Origin: Gonioctena quinquepunctata
Lineage: Eukaryota > Arthropoda > Insecta > Coleoptera > Chrysomelidae
DNA length: 64,000 nt
Assembly: GCA_018342105.1 (NCBI GenBank)
Contig: JAFIRS010000376.1
Coordinates: forward strand, 62,001-126,000
Direction of reading: 5' to 3'
Shown here: one piece after another, positions 57,595 to 64,000 of the stretch
How the letters are laid out: each line of letters opens with the position of its first letter
How positions within the stretch are numbered: the first letter of the stretch is position 1
The notes under the pieces: model-generated
The model's database searches: none
The model's input: the letters and a program-made list of their open reading frames with translations, nothing else
What the model was told of the DNA's origin: nothing
Program-made: the position numbers and the translations under genes

Positions 57595-58180
57595 AAGGGG
57601 AACATTCTCAATTGAATAGATATATTTTTCTGTGAATTGAAAAATCCACGATGAAAATGAAGTCAGTTTTGTTTTCCATTTCCTCCGGTCTTCCTGATGA
57701 TCGTGGAAGCGTGAAATAGATTTTCGTCGACAAAAATGTATTGATGACCTAGTGAATGCGATGCCTCTCTAGCGTCAATATTACAAATGATTTCTGGTGA
57801 GTACTCTCTTTTAGAAAACATTATTCTTCACCTCATTCACCTATATCCTAATCAAGACTGGAATAGAAAATCATGTAACTATCTGAATAAATATGCAAAT
57901 TTTAAATTTCGGATTTATTTTTTGAATTAGGGTCTTTCCAGAATATCTATCAGATGTGGTTCAATGTCCAGCGTGGCTTCAGCCGAGAAAGTAGTCGTTT
58001 CCTGTTAGAAATAAGAAGAAACAAGAATAACTTCATTTTTATCGTAGATTTTTCAATTAACAGAAATTTCCACAAGAGGTTATCTAGAACGATGGAAGAT
58101 AGTTACTGAAGTTTATCTTTCAGTCGCAGATGATTCAACATCTGATTTTATGAACATCCTATTCATATTTTCAAACAAAT
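57595..58180. repeat. foldback family F1, copy 4 (arms split)
   Basis: The left arm is 57598-57665 ('aacattctcaattgaata', 'ccacgatgaaaatgaagt'), the right arm about 58028-58070 ('cttcatttttatcgtagatt'). Between them is about 360 bp including 'ggttcaatgtccagcgtgg' (57960). Downstream at 58120-58180 is the 'gaacatcctattcatatttt' module, inverted relative to 41388-41430. Confidence 0.6.
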
Positions 58181-60221
58181 CAACAGATGATAAGTTCTCA
58201 TTCAGCAGCCAATCAGAAAACATTACGCCATAAGCATGAATTTCATGTGTACGCAGAGTAATCTCGATTTTGGATTTGTTCATTTTTGAATAATGGCACA
58301 TGTTTACGAAAAAAATGCCTTTGAAATCACGAGTAATGCTTTCCCACATCAAAAGATTTCAGTTGAAAAATCATCCTCCAATACCGTTAATGTTTGTTAA
58401 ATTTCTAATATGTTTTGATACTTCAGAAATCGCTGAGGAGAATCTAGCAACCAGCTCCAGCTCCATAGCAAGTCAAATTGAAGTGGCCCATAGAAAATGG
58501 ATCAGAAAAAACAATTTTTCCGTACCATTTTCAAACGGTACCAGCGATACCACCTCAAGATCGTAGATCTGATTCAACATCGTTAACAACGAAAATTATA
58601 CAAAATGATTTTTGGCTACATATCAAGCCATCCTCATACATAATGGAGTGATTAATTTCCATAATACATATGTTTGGCCAGTAGAAAATCCTCATGCTCT
58701 AGGAAGAATAAGTTTTGGAGGAATTACGTGGAAGAACTTGTACGAATATTTCATTTCAATCACTTGTATTGTCACATACCAGATCCTTATTAGCAAATTT
58801 TGTCTCCGTTATTTTGAAACATTTGTGTAGATGCTTTTTTATGTTGAAAAACGCCTCAACTTTTATTTCTAATAATGCCAACCAGCTCATGAACTAAAGT
58901 CAAAACTTTTTTCTGTGGCGATTGACAATATCTCTACCTTACCAGACGATCACGAATATACAAGAAAACAATAAAAATCCACTAAAATTTCATTGCCTAT
59001 CTCTATGCTCGAACTCAATTATATCTATTTTCGCGTTAGTCAACAATACAATTTCATCACTGGACTAGTAATAAGGAAGTCGTTGTAGGAGCAAAACATC
59101 AATTGCGCAACTGGAAAACAGTGTTCGGGGCAGAGTGCCAATTTTTATAGAAGATGTTATCTACCAAAATAAAATTGATGGCAGGGATTACAACCGAACG
59201 AATTCACAAACAAAATACCAGGATTGCACAATGAATTATGGCGAGGATGTTCATAGAACTAAAAATCCATTGTTATATACATGGTGCTTATTCGTATCTA
59301 GCCGTTGTTGTCCAAACTTCGAACGCACGGATTTCAAATATTACCATTTTTCTCTCAATATTTTTCTTTTGATGCAATGGAAAAACATATTTACTTCTGT
59401 AGAAAGATAATATCAATATATTATATCCATCGACAATATGAAAGAATAAGCAACCAATGAACAATGTGGGTATTAAGAAAGGAAAATTGAGAAGGTTGAA
59501 TAATTCTGATTCGTATTTTCAACATAAAACTCCAGAGTTATGCTAAACCCTGGAAAAAAGTTTCTATGTATAGTAAACAATAAGAGTAATTTTCATTTAT
59601 ATCAGTTTGAACTGGTATAAAACGACCATCATATGGTAAGACGTACCAAAGCATCTTCCTGGTATACCCAGTCGTATATTGGTACATAAAAGTAAACTAC
59701 TATACATCCATCTAATCACAGAAAAATTATAAACTACAAAAATATAATTCAAAGTGAATATGAATAACTGAAATGTTTTCTGAATAGATATCATGACTAA
59801 GAAGTGGAGGGAATACAAAATGGGGGAAATCAACAATCACCATCTTACGTTAACCAATAGCACATAACCTACCCACCAAGAGTTTTTTCAACAGAAAGAA
59901 ACATAAAACGGTATTATCTGACACCCATAGATGCAGGGTGTACAATGGTGTTACAATTAAAATAAAAATTGGAATTAGTAGTTTCTGGAGTAGTAGATTA
60001 TGAATGCTTTTTTTTTTCACAATTCAGCAGGCAAATGATGATGCCTGCCTAATTCACAAACCTTCGAAGGCATGAAATGTTATTATCAGAGGAGAGTCTT
60101 TTTTCACTTCGAAATGATATTATAGCTACATAATTGCAAACAAAAAGTTATTGATAGAAATTTGAAAAAGGTTTTGCGGTTCACATAAAAATGGGGATTT
60201 ATGTTTTTCCAGAGCATGCGT

Positions 60222-60224
<3 letters not shown>
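58181..60224. other. no supported gene
   Basis: A plus frame at 58300-58566 (88 codons) and others to 59410 have no recognised domains. No repeats of note. Confidence 0.45.

Positions 60225-60267
<43 letters not shown>
60225..60267. repeat. (TA)n microsatellite
   Basis: About 20 TA units, ending in tgtgtg, 90 bp from the hammerhead-like motif. Confidence 0.9.
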
Positions 60268-60272
<5 letters not shown>

Positions 60273-60360
60273 AGGAAGTATTTGCTGTTAGTTAGGTCCA
60301 AAACTAGGGATATTGGGGTGAGCAGCAATGAAAAAGTAAACTCTTTAAGGTTTATCCAAG

Positions 60361-60389
60361 CTTTCGGAAATGTTTATTTCCATCATCAG
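60361..60389 (-). ncRNA. hammerhead-like core, canonical CUGAUGA
   Basis: On the minus strand: CTGATGA (60383-60389), a 6-bp stem ggaaat/atttcc with an AAAC loop, then GAAA (60362-60365). The core is exact; helices I and III and the cleavage triplet were not established. Like 55665, it sits in a 'ctctttaa...gctttcg' context typical of Penelope ends. Confidence 0.5.
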
Positions 60390-60793
60390 GGAGACTACAA
60401 TAGATAAATAAACCAATAGTAATACATATTCAAGTACGAAACGGTATGCTACTTACAACTCTGTTGAGGTTGGTTTCAATGATGTTAAACATATTCATCT
60501 AACATAGTGATACAAAAGGAAAAAAAAACGTAGATCGAGGAATAAAATGAAGTTCAAAGTTACTACAACCACATTAGCGTTGTTTAAAATTATATAAATA
60601 TAACTGTGTACTGTGGTGTGACAAGTGAAACTAACCGGTTAGGAATTAATCTCTCAATTATATTTAAGCCAACGACACCTGACGGATGTCACTTGGAAAT
60701 AGTTACATTGTTGCCAACTGTTAGATTAGTACCAACTGATGTTACCAGGTGGCAGTAATGTTAAAAAAACGATTATTTTATATTACATTGTTG
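60390..60793. other. no supported gene
   Basis: Probably the remainder of the pLTR-like unit, then flank of the mariner at 60794. No coding region is seen. Confidence 0.4.
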
Positions 60794-61740
60794 TCAATTT
60801 TGATTGATATCTGAGGACAATGAATAAGAGATTTCACTCGAATGGTTAATGTAATGATCTAGATTGGTGGCACGTTCGAACTCATGCCGATATACCTCCG
60901 ATTTTAGCATGCCCCAGAAATGAAAATCGAGAGGTGCTACATCTGGTGATTGAGGTGGCCAGTTGATTGTACCTCGCGTACAAATAAACCGATCGGGAAA
61001 TAATTGAAGCAAAAATGTAACCACCGTGCCTGCATTGTGGACAGGACAACCATCTTGTTGAAACCACACGTCGTTAAAGTAAATCGAAAGAGCGCGAACT
61101 GCAGGAATAACTTGATTTTGCAAAAGTTGCAAATATTTTGCTGCATTTAAATTCCTTTCAATAAAAAATGGGCCTATGACGTGATCGCCTAAAAGTCCCG
61201 TCCCCACATTTAATTTGCTTGGGTACTGTGTCCTCACAGCAAGACTCAAATGTTTATTTTCACGAGACCAATTACGTACTACGGATGGGTTGTGTTTTCG
61301 ATGAATTGAGAAGGACGATTAATCGGTAAATACCTTTTTTAGAAAGTCATCATTTACACAAAATGCCCTTTTGCATTTTTCGACCATCGTTTCACAAAAC
61401 TCCATACGTCTGAAATGGACTCCAGGCAAAAGTTCTTGTGTGGTCTTGACTTTGAAACAATTATAACCGTTTCTCTTCAAAATATTCCTTACAGTTATTT
61501 CATTCAAATTCACTTCGTCGGCGATCTATCTACTCGAACAAGGTATCGTTTCTGCCAATGCACACACTTGTGTTTCTCTTATTTCCCGTTCCTCGGGTAT
61601 TTGTCTAGGATGCGGTGGTGGATTTGTGGGACAATATTTTTCGCAATGTGCTGTCACACACCCAAAATTCTGAAATTCATTAATAATTGAAAGGACAGTC
61701 GCTTCCGTAGGTACAGGTCTATCTGCAAAAGCCACTATGA
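60794..61740 (-). pseudogene. mariner-like (DD41D-type) transposase, broken
   Basis: Minus-strand frames in order: 61740-61526 (N-terminal; PTEATVLSIINEF, PHPRQIPEERE), 61513-61319 (LNEITVRNILKRNGYNCFKV, then HFRRMEFCE and NDDF where the first catalytic Asp is expected), 61249-60794 (LLGDHVIGPFFIE, WFQQDGCPVHNAG with the second Asp, WPPQSPDVAPLDFHFWG with the third; 41 residues between). Frame breaks at about 61520 and 61300 inactivate it. It is the same group as the transposase at 51.3-53.3 kb but a different family by sequence. I could not find paired TIRs. Confidence 0.85.
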
Positions 61741-63120
61741 ATAGATTTCTAGTATCCTATACAGAATTACCCCCAAAGTACCACTTAACGATCTGTACTT
61801 TCACTGCGGTTGTGTAAATAGGCGGCATGTTTCACAAGGTAATAATTGTCATGGTCTTTTGTTTTCGCAACCACGGCTCGGCAAGAATGAGTCGAGTCGC
61901 TGTACGCTGTGTAGCATTGCCACGTGGTCAGTTTGTGCATCGAGTGGGGTAACAGGAGGGGCGCACAGCAGTGCGTCTCTCTTGTTTATGTGGTATTATC
62001 ATATCATTGCGTTCCTTGCGTGCTCGTATTGATGTCTGTCTATTGCCCAGATAAATTGTTTCCGATACTGTATATGGCCATTGACCATATTCGTCAACAT
62101 TTTCGTTAGTAAAGTTTCGACAATGTTATGTTAGGAGTATTAGCACACCCACATGGGTATACAGGGTGTTCTCAAAGGTGAGGCATTTTTTTAACAGGAT
62201 GTAGAAATCATCAAATTAGGTCAAATCACCAACAATCACCTAAATAAAAGTTACAAAATAATATATAATAAATAATATATACTATAAATATAATAAATAA
62301 TATTCACCGATTGAATCGGTCCTATTATCTCGATCAGCGGTATAATTGAAATATTTCTCCGTGAACAATTTCTCACATGTAGATTCAAATGTACAGCACG
62401 GGAATTTTCCACTGTACACTGAAGTGTATTGTGAGAATTATTAATTTCATTTCGTTTGTGTTTTGTCATTGTCAGAAACTACTGACAGTATCCAATTTCG
62501 AGACTGTAATGCTAGTATCCTTCGAAAATATTTCGATTCAGAAGCAACTCTTGCGGAATTTCCTTGACGTTGTGATATATCTGATGTTATAGATGAAATG
62601 TATTCCAGTCATATCGTTCCTTATACTACTTTGTGAACAAACACCATTGTTGATTCAAACACCAAATCTTTGAAGTATATTCATATAGTTGCTAATTAAA
62701 AGCAATTCACTGGTTTCGAGAATGCAATCAAAACCTAGAGGTTTAACAATTTTTCTGTTTTTCGGCGTACACTGAGCGATCACTGCCATAATCGAAAATT
62801 GCAAATTGTCATGACCGTATTTGAATTTTCAAAAATTTTCAACTCATGATTTCTCGGTAATTATGTTATTGTAATGGGGGCATTTCTTTATATTTTGTCG
62901 AGTTTTACATCATGTTGAAAGATATTGCCTCACTTTTGAGAACAGGTTATATAGCCATATCGGTTTCATTACTTGGTTGTGGATTATGATTTGGTTCCAT
63001 GCTTCTATCCAGAAGCCGATGATATTATTTGCATTCTAGAACGAGGCTCACTTCTTTTTGGTGTGGTATCCTTTCTCAGCATCAAGATTCATACCAATGT
63101 ATTTGACCCTTTTTCATATG
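61741..63120. other. no supported gene
   Basis: 62155-62200 ('tacagggtgttctcaaaggt') resembles a mariner end and could be the right end of the 60.8-kb element. 62270-62300 is an (ATAATA)-rich run. Nothing else. Confidence 0.45.
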
Positions 63121-63494
63121 GTACAATTGTCCCATCTTCTGTTAAAGTTTGTGTGAACTTAGTTCAAGTCAAATTTGATTCCTCATCTTTGGTCTATTGT
63201 AGAAGTTTGTATGTTGTTAATTGCCAATTATTGGCTGAATTCTCATTTTTGCCAGTTGCTAGTATAGTCCTCATTTAGTATGCAAAATCCAGAGGTTTTT
63301 CCTAGCAGTACAATTGTCCCATCTTCTGTTAAAGTTTGTGTGAACTTAGTTCAAGTCAAATTTGACTCCTCATCTTTGGTCTATTCTAGAAGTTTGTATG
63401 TTGTTAATTGCCAATTGGCTGAATTCCCATTTTTGCCAGTTGCTAGTATAATCCTCATTTAGTATGCAATATCCAGAGGTTTTTCCTAGCAGTT
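63121..63494 (+). repeat. tandem duplication, 187-bp unit
   Basis: 'gtacaattgtcccatcttct' at 63121 recurs at 63308, and the two units are nearly identical; a third begins at 63495 but diverges after 'cctagcagt'. The frame over it repeats VNLVQVKFDSSSLVY in each unit, but ends in a stop in both. 63500-64000 holds nothing I can support. Confidence 0.85.
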
Positions 63495-64000
63495 CGTACT
63501 TATACCTACATGGATTTAGTACGATAAGCGGTTTTATTACTCCATACTGTTATTTTACGGACTATAGTGTAGTATCATCTGAAAATGTGGCTATTTTTAC
63601 TTTTCCGATGTTAGACTGTTGTGTTGCATTTATAGAAACACTATAATGTTGATCTTAAGGCTCATCTTTCCTTTGGGTAAAAATCTCATAAATCTTTTGG
63701 GATCATTTCGAGCAACTTATAGATAGACCAAAAATGCAATTTCCAGGGTCGCTCCACTTCAAAGGCCACAAACACCCTTGAACTTTGAGTGAAACATAAC
63801 GACGAAATTTTCTAGACAGCAAATAGTGCAATGTACTTCGGATCTATTAATATATTATATAGTATTGGTTACACCACACCTAGCCTAACGAGTTACAGCC
63901 AACTCAGTTGTCAGGTTGGTAATGAATTATTCCGAGAAATGCAATATTCAGCTGACTGAGTGGAACCCCGCTCCTCCAGACTTCGCTTTCCTGATTCGGT

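Noticed and set aside
1..64000. CRISPR array, operons, prokaryotic origins or phage
   Set aside because: Tandem repeats here are few, long and without spacer structure, and the genome is eukaryotic by rRNA, polyadenylation and element types.

Overview
The window looks like a gene-poor, repeat-rich, AT-rich stretch of an arthropod genome, most likely an insect. The grounds are several mariner, Penelope, RTE-like and PIF/Harbinger fragments, an arthropod-type 28S rRNA 3' end, long (TA)n tracts, and no dense set of long host reading frames. I cannot name the species. No host gene can be called with confidence. Almost every recognisable coding trace belongs to a mobile element or to a retroposed copy.

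The main object is at 15.03-18.68 kb on the minus strand. One uninterrupted frame of about 1030 codons joins a non-LTR reverse transcriptase (YLDD active site), a C-terminal PD-(D/E)XK-like endonuclease region and the first half of a USP2-type ubiquitin-specific protease. The second half of the protease, with the catalytic His and Asp, follows in another frame after a 35-bp templated duplication. A poly(A) tract with AATAAA-like hexamers follows the protease. It reads as a 5'-truncated retroposed copy of an RT-endonuclease-deubiquitinase transcript. That fusion is the best candidate here for something undescribed.

Layout. 0-10 kb: a Penelope-type fragment, two foldback elements, and a fossil mariner with long inverted repeats (8.3-9.7 kb). 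10.5-12.9 kb: a Penelope-like element with an inverted copy of its own 3' end and a hammerhead-like motif; its YxDD motif is deleted. 20.1-21.8 kb: stacked tandem duplications with CT tracts and a small exon-like segment. 25-29 kb: short-motif arrays, a dispersed repeat and an old LINE RT. 31.6-32.6 kb: a broken tyrosine-recombinase element with a 308-bp tandem duplication. 33-39.4 kb: a lone C2H2 finger, three foldback/MITE elements, a 5'-truncated RTE-like LINE with target-site duplication, and a 28S rRNA pseudogene. 40.9-45.8 kb: hairpins, tandem duplications and another exon-like segment. 46.7-47.3 kb: a PIF/Harbinger derivative. 51.2-53.65 kb: a mariner with perfect 45-bp inverted repeats, split by a 902-bp LINE derivative flanked by a 12-bp duplication. 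55.5-60.4 kb: (TA)n tracts, two hammerhead-like motifs, a strong hairpin and a tRNA-like fragment. 60.8-61.7 kb: a third mariner transposase. 63.1-63.5 kb: a 187-bp tandem duplication.

Nothing here forms an operon or a pathway. The relations that matter are insertion order (LINE derivative inside mariner, one foldback inside another), shared repeat families across the window, and the chimeric retrocopy.
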